A stretch of 64,000 bases of DNA from Asterochloris sp. CNOR1 (lineage: Eukaryota > Chlorophyta > Trebouxiophyceae > Trebouxiales > Trebouxiaceae): NCBI GenBank assembly GCA_963969365.1, contig OZ017749.1, forward strand, positions 3,596,001-3,660,000, written 5' to 3'. The notes under the pieces are model-generated. The model saw nothing but the letters and a program-made list of their open reading frames with translations. It did no database searches and was not told where the DNA came from. The first letter of the stretch is position 1. Every line of letters begins with the position of its first letter. The position numbers were made by a program, and so were the translations under genes. Positions 35,501 through 46,689 of the stretch are shown here, piece by piece.

Positions 35501-36084
35501 GCAGGAGAATCTGCGATGTCTCTGGGCTGCAACAGTATCAGCTGGTCTGTTGTGCACACAGCCGAGCGCAGTCAGTGCCTGATTTGCGCACAGCATTGCG
35601 CACCTGTGCAAGTCCTGTCTGTAGCCAGACGACACGTCAACCCACGCCTTTGCCACTCTCTGCACATTGCGGCAGCATTCATTCAGCCATGCTGCTTGCA
35701 TTCAATTGATGTCTGAGCAACAGCAGGGCTCTCATGCAGCAGGGTGCTGCTGTATATCCGTCCGGTGAGTGGTAAAGGCACTGTGTGGCAAGCGGCAGCA
35801 CTTGCCTTTGGTGTGTCTCTCAAGCCTTCTCGCGCTGTATCCTCTCCCAGCCCCTTCAGCAGCACCGTCACAGCCTCCTCCAGCCGCTGCAGATCAGCTT
35901 CTGGCTGACACAGTGTGCTCTCTGCTAACGACTCGCCGTCGGTGGACATGGCGGAGCTGGAGCTGCACACCATTTTGATCAGCCCACTGCTTATGCCTGG
36001 CACGAAGAGCCGGCTGTCACAGGACTCACTGACTTTCTTGCTAACTTCTTGTTGTCCCAGCCCTTCGGGACAGGCTGTTAGCAT
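32538..36084 (-). CDS. GCH1: GTP cyclohydrolase I, plant-type two-domain enzyme
   Basis: Six exons, 36084-35806, 35659-35604, 35286-35028, 34730-34602, 34258-33491 and 33014-32538, join in phase to about 655 residues. The family turns GTP into dihydroneopterin triphosphate, the first step of folate synthesis. Domain 1 contains LLKGLGEDTAREGLRDTPKR and VVLGLSKLARLAKLFARQLQ. Its zinc motif is degenerate (STSEATLLPF). Domain 2 has EIGENPDRE, then the intact zinc motif SSQCEHHMLPF, FSWRLQIQERLTQQIADAV and AHMCMVARGVEK. Plant enzymes likewise have two domains that are each incomplete. The protein is longer than the ~460-residue plant enzymes because of a linker of about 190 residues rich in Ala, Pro, Ser and Gln in exon 5. 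Exon 1 ends at a GC donor (gcaagt). The start may instead be at 35973 or 35949. Confidence 0.95.
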
Positions 36085-36855
36085 ATCGAAGGATAGAAGT
36101 TTGCAGCAGCAGGGGTGCAGGAGCTACAAAGGTGAGTTCCAGCCAATCTGCAGAGGCAGTGCAGCCCACATAAGAGGTCGTCAGTGTTGCACTGCAGCCT
36201 CTGTGGCACTGGACTCAATACAAGCCAGGTCTGTTCATGGACAGACTTGGAAGACTGTGCCTTTGTCCTGGAGCCAGACCATCTAGCCATTGCACGTGCC
36301 AAGCAGAGCAGCATAGGCTGTCGCACAGATGCTGCACTGTGGTGTGATATGCTGAGTTGCCAGCAATGGGGAAAGGTTGCCAGGCAAGGAATGATCTACT
36401 GGCCTTGACCTGATTAAGATTCTGTAGCTAGAAATACCGATTAGTGACGGTTGACTTGCATGCAGCCCCTATCACTGCAGCCTGCCAACACCACATGTTT
36501 CCACCTGTCTGGGGTGGGGGTACAGGTCAGCAAGCCAGTCACAGCATGGCTTCCATTATGCAGCCTTACACACAGACCCTCAGGATCTCCAGGCTTGTGT
36601 GTCCACATGCCTGCATGTGTCTGGCTGCAGTGGACTCACACCCACATGTGGAAGTTGTCAACTGCAGTGCAGCTAGCCGCCGCAGCACCCAGGCATATAG
36701 TTGTGTCCACAAGCCAGCCAGCTCGTCACTTCTTGTTCACACATCACGTTACAAACGATGTTGTGCTCATCCTCACAAAATTGGAGCAGGGCTTATCCCG
36801 TCTGAACGCAGATATGGGCATTCCTTTTGCAGGGAATCAAAAGAGGGAACAGGGA
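36085..36855. other. intergenic stretch
   Basis: Upstream of GTP cyclohydrolase and downstream of the first LEA gene, both on the minus strand. A plus-strand open stretch at about 36444-36914 has no recognisable domain and overlaps the LEA stop region, so I do not call it a gene. Confidence 0.4.
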
Positions 36856-38203
36856 TCAGTTGGCTGCCTTCTTGGCCTTGCCCTCCGCCTGCAACAGCAT
36901 CCAATTTGAGTTGATAGGGTGATCTAGGTGGAGAAGACAGAAACCAATAGATGACATTTTGCTACCAACAAGCTGATGAAGCCATGCTGCTGTTGATGCC
37001 TACCTCGCTAGCAGCGCCCTTGGCACTCCCCTGGAAGAGACACGAGCAGTCAGAGAGAGACACATGTCATGGAAACAGCAGTGGGCAGAATCAGCATAAG
37101 CAAAAAGCTGGTACTGGTGCTGAAAGCGTGACACGAATGACTGAGCAGCCCTTAAGAGTGTGTGTGAGAAACACATGCTGTACCTTGGCATCCTTAGCAG
37201 CGCCCTGCAGCAGCAAGGGTGGAGTGTATCAGCAAACTGCTGCAATGCTGGCGATGAGCAACCCACATCACATGTGCTTACCTTTGCCTCCCCAGTGGCA
37301 TCCTTAGCAGCCTCCTTGGTCTTGCCAGCAGCGCCTGCAGCACAACACATGGGCAATGGATATTGGAAGCTTGTCACATAGTGAAGGACTTGTGTGCACA
37401 TATGTAAAAACATGACTGCACCATCACAGCTGACATGGGCCACTGAGTGCATGGCAGCAGCACACCAACACCTCCATCAGATGCCCAGCCACCTGCTGTT
37501 AAGCAGAGGTGGTTTGCCGGTCAGCGTCAGCCTCACCCTTCACGTTGTCCTTCACATCACCAGCTGCGTCCTTGACAGCCTCCTTAGCCTCCTGCAGCAC
37601 ACATTACTCATCCAGATCAGCTCCCCACCACAGCTTGCCCATCCAGACCACAGACAGCTCAAAAAGGGGACAGCACAGTAGAACTAAATCAATTGCAGCA
37701 TCATGTCCCCCATGTTTGCTCTGGCAGTGCTGACCTGTGCCTTGTCGCCCAAGTCCTGCAGACACCAGCAAAATCAGTGAGCAAAACTGTCTTAACCTGC
37801 AGGCCTACATTGCTGCAGCCTCAGCAGCTGCACACAGTGCATCGCTGCCAACAGATGCAGGCAGAGGCTGCCTGAGCCACAAGCTTTGCCATAGGCAAGT
37901 ACGCACCCAGGCAGCAGCTGACACAAATGCGGCAGCCGCCCCCTCCCAGCCCAGAACCAATGCCATGAATGCCTGGCAGCTTGTGAGGTGCCTCAGATCA
38001 CAAGTGATCTCATCATGCAGATAAACCCAAGAACTTCAGGTGCGGCTGCATCAGCTCGCGCAGGGGTTCCGATCAATGCATGGTCTCACCGCACGCACGA
38101 CGAACTGCCTGCGGGCAGCAGATGCTGGCCTGCGAGCCGGGGCTGAAGCCCTGGTCAGGCGCAGGGCGGGCCTTGTGTGAGACATGGTCATGGCTGACTG
38201 CAT
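36856..38203 (-). CDS. chloroplast LEA protein (hiC6-like, group 3), paralogue 1
   Basis: Seven exons join in phase to 107 residues: 38203-38090, 37755-37735, 37591-37537, 37334-37282, 37204-37184, 37030-37004 and 36888-36856. Exon 1 (114 nt) encodes MQSAMTMSHTRPALRLTRAS and a basic, Ser- and Ala-rich remainder ending RRQFVVRA, a typical chloroplast transit peptide. The mature part is a Lys-, Ala-, Asp- and Glu-rich helix of LEA 11-mer type, for example EAKEAVKDAAGDVKDNVKG and GAAGKTKEAAKDATGEAK. Three exons are microexons of 21, 21 and 27 nt. The pattern matches the cold-hardening hiC6 proteins of Chlorella, which protect chloroplast enzymes from freezing. That function is inferred. It is paralogous to the gene at 46690-48452. 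Confidence 0.9.
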
Positions 38204-38998
38204 ATTGGCTGCTGAAAATTTGTTGAGCACTGGGGTTGATGAGAGAGCTGGGAGTTGGAAGTGAAAGTACAGCTTCCGGCACAATCTGTAGGCAGAAAGA
38301 AAGGTGCTGAAATACCTTTGTTGAATTCATGATGCTATCTCGACCTTTCTGGCGGTGATGTAGGAGCATGCCCTTGGTACCTGGGGGCACTTTGACCCTG
38401 TTGCAAGGTGGGCATTGGCACATGGGCCAAAGAACAGCAGCAGGCTTGCCTGTGAATTGCTGGCTGTTGCCCCATCATGGCTGTTAATTGCCTGCACATC
38501 AAGCAAGTTGCTGCATCCCTGCTCGATGCTCAACACGTAGATGATCAATGCCTGCAGATCCTGCACAGAGCCTCCTTCTTTCCCCAACTTATTTGGCAGA
38601 TACCCACCAAGCTTCAGGACACAGGCAGCATGCCTTCATGCATTGTGTCCCTGGCAGCTCAATCAACCGATGCCTCAGCATGGCGCTTACACCTGATGAC
38701 TGCCGCTCCTGCTTCAGCCTTGAACCCCCAGCTTCTGTGCAATGCTGTAAGGCCTATGCACTTCTCTGCTGAAGGGGGTGTTCTGCTGTGGCAACACTTT
38801 GCAGTACCAATCACTGTATCCTGTCTTGTGTCTCAGTCAGCACTGGCAAGCTCCTTGGTGCCACACGGCAGCCAGCGGCGAAAGCAGCCTTTTACCCCAC
38901 TGTCAGTGATGCTTGACAGGTCAATGCAGAGGCGCTGACAAGGCGCAGGCTTTCATGCACAGGCTGGCAAGCTTACTTCCACCACAGCTGTGCCCAGC
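38204..38998. other. intergenic region between divergent LEA-type genes
   Basis: About 800 bp between the start of the minus-strand LEA gene and the putative start of the plus-strand LEA-like gene. Short open frames exist on both strands, but none can be defended. It probably contains both promoters. The first ~150 bp upstream of the LEA start codon are relatively AT-rich. Confidence 0.4.
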
Positions 38999-41900
38999 AT
39001 GAAGCATCTGGTGAGCATGCTGGGTCCTGCAGTCCCTGCAGCTGTCATGCTGGCGCCGGTGAGGCACTGTAATCTTAGACCACCGTGCTGCACAGCTTCT
39101 GCTGCGCCCTGCAGATGGTTGCCTTTCATGTGCAGGTTCCCACAGGTCACACTGGTGACCAGCATCCAGTTGCAGGATGCCAGCTCAAGTCAGCAACTTC
39201 TTGCACTTCTGCATGCAGTGCAGGTCATTGCCTGACTGAAGCAACATGCGCAGGAAGCTGTTCTTCTTGCTGTCTGCATGTATGACGTGGGTTCGACACA
39301 TGCAGGCAAGCTGGTCAGCAACCTGGGGGCCCAGGCCAGTCTGCTGACCCGCCTGCCGCCATCTACACAGGTCCTTCAGACGGCACCACCAGCACCACAG
39401 GTGCGGCATGCTGAGGGCCGCTCTGATGGCATTCGTTTGAATCGCAGGTCCATGCATCTGTCGCTGCCCCGGGGCGGCTCTGCATTTGGCCTTCCCACTC
39501 AAGCTGAGCAGCATGCAGGCTGGAGGCCAGACTGGCTGCTGCACTGCTTGTTGTGAAGTAGCACCCCATTCCTACAGAGGTCAAGGCATCGAGTTGCTCT
39601 CCTGTCAAGACCAGCATTCCCTGTGCCTGCAGGCAGTCAGCTGACCAGCCGTACCAGCCTGCTGGCCAGTGCCTGGGGCACCCTGAGAAGCAGTGTCAGC
39701 TTGCCTGTGGCGGAGGCTGAAGCCTGGACTGACTGGCAGGGTGACCAGCTTAGGAAGTGGCAGAAGCACTCTCTGGAGCAGGCCTACCAGTATGCAAGTG
39801 GGTGCAGCCCTGACACCGTGGCCCTGCGCAAGCCAATGCGGCCTGCACTGTGCCGCCTCTGCTCAGCTGGGTACTCTCCAAATTGGACAACAGCGCGATT
39901 TGGAAAGCAGATTGTCAGCGCCATAATGTATACTTGTCAGCTTGCCTCCAGCTCAGATGCACAGACGCTGCTGCTTGCCCTGCAGTCACCTGCCTGGCCC
40001 TGTGAGTTACTAATGCAGCAGCTGACCTGACACTGCTGCCTGCCTTGCCCAGGGAAACCAGGCCTTGAGCACAGCTCTACGCTTTTGGCTAGTATGACTT
40101 GTGTATGTGTGAGTTGGCTTTGTATGACTTGTCGCCTGCAGCCTGCAGGCATGGCGGACTACGCAGCAAGGCTGGCGCGTGCGGCAGCCAAGTATGCGGA
40201 GGCAGAGGCAGACGATGCCTGCAAGCAGCTGCCACACGACTTTGTGGCGACCAAGCCCCCTCACCAGCAGCGGGCAGCTGCTGCTGCTGTGGAGGCTGCC
40301 ATCTCTGCTGCAGACCAGGTTGGAGAGGTGCGCCGTGCATTGCTGCAAAGCAGCAGGCATGCATGACTGCTTGCAATTTTGTGCAGTGGCTGCCGCTGCT
40401 GCTGGCACATGTGACTGCTTGCACTTCAATGCACTGAATGCTGGCTATCCTCTGCCTAAGCTAGAGAGTTCATGCTTGGTCACCTAGTTGGCAGCCTGTG
40501 CTAGCAAGCTGTGAGCTAGGCCAAACTTGACCCATCAAGGTGCTAGCTACTTGGCAGCCTGGTCCTGCCAGACTCATGTTGAGGAGACTGACATCAGGGC
40601 AGGACACTGTCTGCTTCCCTGCCGCTGCTGCTGAAGGCTGGCCCTGAGCATTGAACCCTGCTGGCAGCACGCCAGAGCAGTAAGCCAGTCCTCCCTGCCT
40701 GGCAGGCGGCGGAGATGGCTGGCGAGGCTGCAGCTGTGGTGCTGGATTACATACAGGAGATCCCCAGGAGGGACGCCTCCTTCAGCATTCACTTGGTGAG
40801 GCATCTGTTGATCCCTGGCATGGCCTTGAAGTCAAGTGTGTGTCGCAGGCGCTGAAGCCCTTGCCTGCTTGTGTTCAAAGGCCATCACATGCTTCAGCCT
40901 GGTCGCTTTGTTGCATGCATCTTTGCAGTGCAGAAGGCTGCACACAACGCTCTCTCTGTGTCCTGGCCTACCTGCCTACCTGCAGTGCACGCAGGCGCAG
41001 CAGTGCAGAGCGGTGCCCATGACACTGCAGAAACTGCTGCAGGCTGCCGTCTGAGCTTCCACTTCTGCCTGCAAGAAAGGCACAGCAAGACCACCTGCAG
41101 GAGACTCTATCAGTCCACCTGTCTGCCTGCTGTTCCCACAGGCGCGGCAGCGTGTAGACCGCCCACAACACCTCTGCAGTCTGTCTTCAATCGCCTGCCT
41201 ACCTGCCCGCCTGCAGGCAGAAGAGGCAGTCCAGAGGGCGGCTCACGCCAGGCAGCTGGCAGATGCAGCCGAGGGCACCGCCCAGCAGGCCCTGCAGGTG
41301 GCCGACAGGATTCCCGACCCTCGCAGCGCTCTGGAGGACGTACGCCTGGTCGCGCGCAGGGTGCAGTTCGCAGCTGACAGGGCCAGGGACGCCGCAGACC
41401 GTGTCGACCAGGTGGGTGATTTCATATGCACAGGCTGATCTGCTGCATGGGGACTAGCAGCTCAGCTGCTGCACAGCTTCCAGAGAAACTGAGGAGGCCA
41501 CAGGCCTTGGGCTACTTCCCTGCAGTGCTTGACTGGGCAGACACTGGTTTTGCCTGCGTCACAGGATCCTGACCTGGCAGCATCAAGCATGGGCATGGAA
41601 ATGCATGCTGGCTACTTTCACATGTGTGCACTTGCACTCGTGCGCTGCTGCTAGCTGCAGAGAAATGTGCCAGCTGTACGTTTCTGCTCCTGAGGTCCTG
41701 CTTCAGGCAGTCCACATCAATCCAGTGGCCCTGTCTGCCATCTTTCTCCAGCACTGTCATTGTCTTGCATTGCTGAAGAACCTCATTGGGTGCAACTGAT
41801 ACTTGCTGCATCATACATGCCCGCGTTACAAGCGCAGCCAACATGCCCACCACCTCCTCATAGCCTTGTCCTTATGCTGCAAATGAAGAGGAGATTTGTT

Positions 41901-43247
41901 ACCCTGACTGGCACCAAGTCAAGTTTAGCAACCTGACATGGATGTGTACGATTTATCTCCAGCCCGTGCACTTTGTATCAGATGCTAATTCCAAACTCAC
42001 TTGTTCATCGACAATGTGTCAACCAACCCACATACTGCCGCAACCAGCCTGCCTCCAACAGCACGAACCCCCTCAACTATGCCATCTGCATGCTGTTGCA
42101 GGCAGTCATCATCGGCACGGCCAACTTGCCCACCAGCGAGGCAGGGCGCTTCATCGCTGACAGCGCCGCAGAGTTTGCTGGGGAGGGGTACCCCCAGCGT
42201 CTGGCAGGCTCTGCTGCTGAGAAGGCTGCTGACAAGGCCAGGCAGGCTGCCATCAAGATCGCAGAGCGCGCAAGGGAGGCTGCTGGCAGGTGTGCCTGCA
42301 TGGTGCCATACCGGTGCCCATCGACATATTGAGGAGGGCCATGCCAAGAGTCTGGCAGGCTTGGGGTCCAGGCTGCTGGCAAGGCCAAGCAGGCTGCCAC
42401 CAGGGCCGCACAGCGCACAAGGGAGGCTGCTGCCAGCGTGCCTGCATGGTGCTCCACCGGTGGTGCTCGATGTGCTTTACACACTTCAGGTTGTCTTGGT
42501 GGTGTCACGAGCAGCAGTGAGCGGACGGAGTAAGGTCAAGCAGGCTGCCACCTGAGCCGCAGAGTTGTCAAAAAGCCGCCAGCAGGTGTGCATGCCTGGC
42601 GCTCCGTCCTTGATGATCAGTCTTGTGATGGCCCAATGGCAGCCCATTCCGGACCAAATTAGACATCAGCTGATGGCATAGGCAGTGGCATGATCTGCAT
42701 AAACCGCTTGACAGCAGGATGTGGCCCTAATCAACCAGCACACACTGACTGCTGGGGTTGTGCTCCTGGCCGGGCCCCTGCCTGGAACAGCAGCGCCACT
42801 GTGTGCCTGCACAGCACTGCTGTGTGGCTGTACATTCAGTGGTGCTGCCGCCGCAGGAGTGCTGAGCAGGCCAAGGCATGTGGCAGGGGCATGGGCGAGG
42901 CGTTGGAGGCCACCTATGAGAACACCAAGGAGATGGCTGCCCGGGCAGCTGAGAGAGCCAGGGAGGCTGGCCAGCAGGCAGCAGAAAGCTCCAGGGAGAC
43001 AGCCAAGGGAGCCAAGGAGAGGGCCAAGGAGAGGGCTGCCAGCACAGCAAGCGAGCTTGACTCTCAGGGCCGCCAGGCTGTAAACGGCGGCCGCAGCAAG
43101 ACAGAAGACAGAGGCGATCCGGCTGCCAGAGAGGCTGCTGAGACAGCAGGCAGTGCCGTTGACAGGGCCAAGCAGGCTGCCAGAGAGACCTTCCAGGCCG
43201 CAGAGGACAGGGCTGAGCGGGGGGCTGACAAGGCACGCGAGGCATAG
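38999..43247 (+). CDS. alanine-rich LEA-like / helical-repeat protein
   Basis: The exons with the best support are 39633 to about 39800, 40150-40318, 40707-40796, 41220-41411, 42101-42288 and 42857-43247. They encode long amphipathic, Ala-, Glu-, Arg- and Lys-rich helices, for example YAARLARAAAKYAEAEADDA, QLADAAEGTAQQALQVAD, ADKARQAAIKIAERAREAAG and, at the end, KEMAARAAERAREAGQQAAE and VDRAKQAARETFQAAEDRAE. The last exon is like group-3 LEA proteins, with stop TAG at 43245. The N-terminus is unsure. An ATG at 38999 gives MKHLVSMLGPAVPAAVMLAP before a GT donor, but other starts are possible. It may act as a desiccation or cold protectant, but a structural coiled-coil or apolipoprotein-like role fits equally. 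Introns carry decayed copies of exon edges near 41000, 41140, 42355 and 42530. Confidence 0.7.
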
Positions 43248-43915
43248 CAGTCCAGCAGAGGTGGGCTGGGACTGTTCTGCTTGTCGGCAGAGCAGTGCAG
43301 GGGGTGCAGTATGCGAAGCCTGAGCTGGCGTACATCCAAACTCTACTCATCCTGTATGTTGTCAAGCATGGTCTGCCAACTCTACACATACCACTTTCGG
43401 TGGATGCCTGTACTGGTCGTGGTACATCATTTGCATGTGCAGATCATCTGCGTCCAGTCCAGCAAACAGCTGCAGCCTGATGGGCTGATGCTGTCTCCAA
43501 CGAGTTACTGTACAGCTAGCTGGCATGCAGCTGCTCACAATGCTACCCAGTGGCCACTCTGCTGTTCTCTCTGCATGATGCAGCCTGCCCATCTGCCCCG
43601 CAGCAGCGTTCAGGGTCTCAGGTGGCTGGTCATCCCTTGTGGCAAACCTGGACAGTAGGGCACCCAGCCTACTGGCCGCAAAATGCTTGAACGCCGCTTG
43701 AACCTGCACTGCCCCATCATGCAGGTTCAGGGAGACTGGCTGAATCTGAGGGGCAGATGTGTCTCACCCACAAGGCAGCAGTCAACTCAGAGAAGTCAGC
43801 ATACAGATACGAATGCCGGCTGCACTTCCATGTCTGAGGGGGCCACCTCCCTTGGCACGAGCTGGGCCAATGTAGATCGCCAGTTGAAACAACATGTTAC
43901 ATGAAACGTCAGAAG
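43248..43915. other. intergenic spacer between convergent genes
   Basis: 3' flanks of the LEA-like gene (+) and eL28 (-). No gene or RNA recognised. Confidence 0.45.
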
Positions 43916-45057
43916 CTAAGAAGTTGTCTTCTTCTTGTCGCCAAACTCCTTGCCGGCGCCTTTCTGCACCCGGATGCTCTTGTGAACTGCGCTTGCCCGC
44001 GCCAGAGCTGCTTTCTGCAGCAGGATGGGAATAGGTCAATGGCAAAGCCACGGGCTGGCTCTTGAGCATGTCTCTCCTTGCAGAAAATGCCTGACAGCCA
44101 AGCTTAAGCACGGGAACCAGTGCCTGAGCTCTGCAGGCTCAGCCCACCAGTGCCAGCACAAGTGGGTCCTCGCCTTGAGGCCTGGCCTGTATCCCGGCCC
44201 ATCCTTGCCTAGCAGCAAAGCTAATCCAGTGCCTGAGCGCTGCAGGCTCAGCACACCAGTGTCTGGTACACGTGTCCTCACCTTGAGGTCTGGCCTGTAC
44301 CCCTGCACCTCCTTGCCCAGGTTGCCTGACAGCAAGCGGATGTGCCTCTTGCGGGCGGCACCAACCTTGGCACTGACAGGGCGGTTCACGGAGCCTTTGC
44401 GATTCCGGACAACCTTCACATTTCCCTGGTCCTGCTCGATGTGCAGCGTCTTGTCATTGCAGATGCCTGCAGCAGAAACGCGCACGGTCATGATGTGAGG
44501 CATGGGATGGATGCAATCAGCAAGGCTGCTGCTATGTGAGCCTGGTCTTATTGTTGCAGATGCCTGCAGCGGGGTCCGCACAGCCGTGCTGTGAGGCATG
44601 GCTACTGCAGACAGCAAGGCTGCTCCATGGGCACAGCCTTGTTGGAACAGATGCCAGCAGTAGGGACCGTACGGCCATGATGTGTGGCATGGACTATGCA
44701 GACCGCAAGGCTGCTCCATGAGCACGGCCTTGTCGGTGCAGATGCCTGCAGCAGGGGCAATGTGGGCACAACAACACGCATGGCTGCTTGATGCGCAGGA
44801 TGCTGTCATTGCAAAAGCCTGCAGCAGGGACAGAATGGCTGCAATGAGAAGCACGCCCAGATGCACATGGGTCTTGCCATTGCATATGCCTGCAGACCTG
44901 AGTACTTGTATGAGTGCTTGTTGTACAAGTTTCCAGGCTCTTTGCTGAGGATGATGCCCCCGCCCTTGCGGTTGGTGCCGTTCAGGCCCTTGACAATGTG
45001 GCTGTTCCAGCCCTTCACAATCTGCCACACAAGCTGGGGGCTGTGCTCCTGGACCAT
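43916..45057 (-). CDS. RPL28: 60S ribosomal protein eL28
   Basis: Three exons, 45057-44898, 44466-44282 and 44014-43916, join in phase to 147 residues, close to the ~143 of plant eL28. Motifs are LVWQIVKGWNSHIVKGLNG, then SKEPGNLYNKHSYKYSG, which runs across the first junction into ICNDKTLHIEQ (plant: SGLANKKTVTIQ). Exon 2 ends with GYRPDLK and exon 3 begins KAALARASAVHKSIRV, as in plant eL28 YRPDLKKAALARLS. It is a structural protein of the large cytosolic ribosomal subunit. The start at 45057 fits the family length; an upstream in-frame ATG at 45087 would add ten residues. Intron 1 is built of about five tandem ~90-bp repeats that each contain a decayed copy of the acceptor and first bases of exon 2. 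Intron 2 has one copy of the exon-2 donor edge. Confidence 0.95.
44467..44897 (-). repeat. RPL28: ladder of exon-2 acceptor-edge copies in eL28 intron 1
   Basis: Five diverged repeats at spacings of about 93, 91, 90, 75 and 75 bp. Each contains, on the minus strand, CTGCAG followed by a version of GCATCTGCAATGACAAGAC, the true start of exon 2 at 44466. Copies are centred near 44559, 44650, 44740, 44817 and 44888. Sequences between the cores (GCTGCTCCATG and GGCATGG-like blocks on the plus strand) repeat too, so whole ~90-bp units were multiplied. They fill the entire intron. Confidence 0.88.
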
Positions 45058-46689
45058 GACGGCTGATGTGCTAGGAGCCTGCAGCATCAGCAGGTGGCAC
45101 TCTCGAGATTGGTGTCACACAGCATGCTCACTGGTGAAGGGCATTCCAGCAGGGCATGGAGCGCCTGCACACATACCTGACAATGCAAGGTTGCTGGACC
45201 AGATGCCTATTGTTCAGTAGATCTGAGCAGGGCGGCAGCAACCTAACCCTCGTGGTTTCAGAGCAGTCAAAAGAACTTGCTGATGTCCTCAGTGGCCCAC
45301 TGAGGCTGTAGAGGAAGGTATGCCACAGTCTTGAAGCAGCACCTGATTTGGTAGGCTTTGGCCCCGCTGTCTTTCGATGGTGCTTCTCGAGGCTGGAGCA
45401 GGCACTGTGTTCTCTCACTGCTGCGCCCATCAAGACATGGACTCACAAATCAATTCGTGGTGGCCGGCAGAGCAACAGCCACTGTTTCTAGAAAGGACGG
45501 AGAGACTGCAGCTGCTCGCAAGCAGGTCAGTGCGGCGGCTGCATGTCAAGGGTCTCTGAAGCATCAGGCACACCCAGTGTCGGAAGGTCCGTGCGGGAGA
45601 GCCTTGTGCAGGCGGGGCTGCAGTCTTTCTAGAGCTTTCCTCACAACTGCTGCTAGACAGCACAGCATTGCTGCCTCTGCGGCTTCAGAGGAAGTGCTCT
45701 CAGAGCAGCGCAGCAGGCCGCAGCTCCAGAGGATGTCATCCTTGTCTAACAATAGATGTGAGCCTGTCAGCGCCTGCAGCTGGAGCAGCAGCGGCAGGCA
45801 CAAATTGGGGTAAGGCATACATCCAGGCTTACTGGTGAGCTTCAGCCGCCGGCAGAAGCAAAAGCAAACCTGGCAGGTAAGTCAAGGAAGGCTGCAAATC
45901 CGATCTTGCCCTGTGTCAGCTTTTTAAGAATAGCAGTAGCAGCAGATGGAAGCTTGCAAGGCAGTACCCTTGCCCTAGCCCGGAGCGCTTGCAATGTGGC
46001 AACCACAAGCAGAGGGCTGACTGGTACCTCGCAGATGCCCACTTGATGCCTGGGAGGGAGCTGGACAAGGAGTGGCATGCAAGCCCTCCAGGGCGCCGCG
46101 TCCTGGATGAGGTGTGGGCTGCAGGCCTCTCAGCGCTACAGCAGGGCATGTTCCCGCAACAATCAAACTGCACAGCTGCCTGTCAGGACCAGCTCACTTG
46201 TCCATGCTCCTGACTTCGGGTGGGACAATGCCTGGCCTGGCCTGTGACAGACACAGGATGGCTGACCAGTCTCAAATGCTTCCAGAGCTTCATCATTGCA
46301 CCTTTGGTGCTGCTTTAAGAGCTCCCAACATTGAACATGCCCTGGAGAAGCTCCATCAACAAGCAGACTAGTGTGGCTGATGCATTAGCTGGCACTTAGC
46401 AATGCTGGAATTCACTGCAGCATGTGCTCCAGTTCAGGCGTTAGCACAAGCTCTACAGCCAGGAAACTGTAAGCAAAGCAGTAGAGAGCCACCAACCTCC
46501 GCTTGATCCCCGGCCTTGATGTTGCTACCTGCTGGATGACTAGCAGCTGCCCAGGTGAGGCTACAGCAGTGCTGGAACCCAGATTTGTTAAGAGCACAAC
46601 TCATTACAACATGTCACTCAATGCAAGCAATTTCACAAAACTGTTGCCAGCAAGGAGGGAGCATGGCAAAAGGACTGGCAATGTAGAGA
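45058..46689. other. unassigned interval, possible small plus-strand gene
   Basis: No family recognised. On the plus strand, stretches near 45460-45780 (HSIAASAASEEVLSEQRSRP) and 45990-46150 (WYLADAHLMPGRELDKEW, then LDEVWAAGLSALQQ) have protein-like composition. They could be exons of an unknown gene reading toward 46370. No convincing start, phase-consistent splicing or domain was found. The part next to 45057 is expected to contain the eL28 promoter. Confidence 0.25.

Noticed and set aside
36444-36914. A 156-codon plus-strand open frame
   Set aside because: No domain, Cys- and His-rich random composition, and overlap with the stop exon of the LEA gene on the other strand.
44036-45028. A 330-codon minus-strand open frame over eL28
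   Set aside because: It reads through both introns. It stays open because the intron repeats keep the frame of exon 2. The spliced form gives a normal-length eL28.
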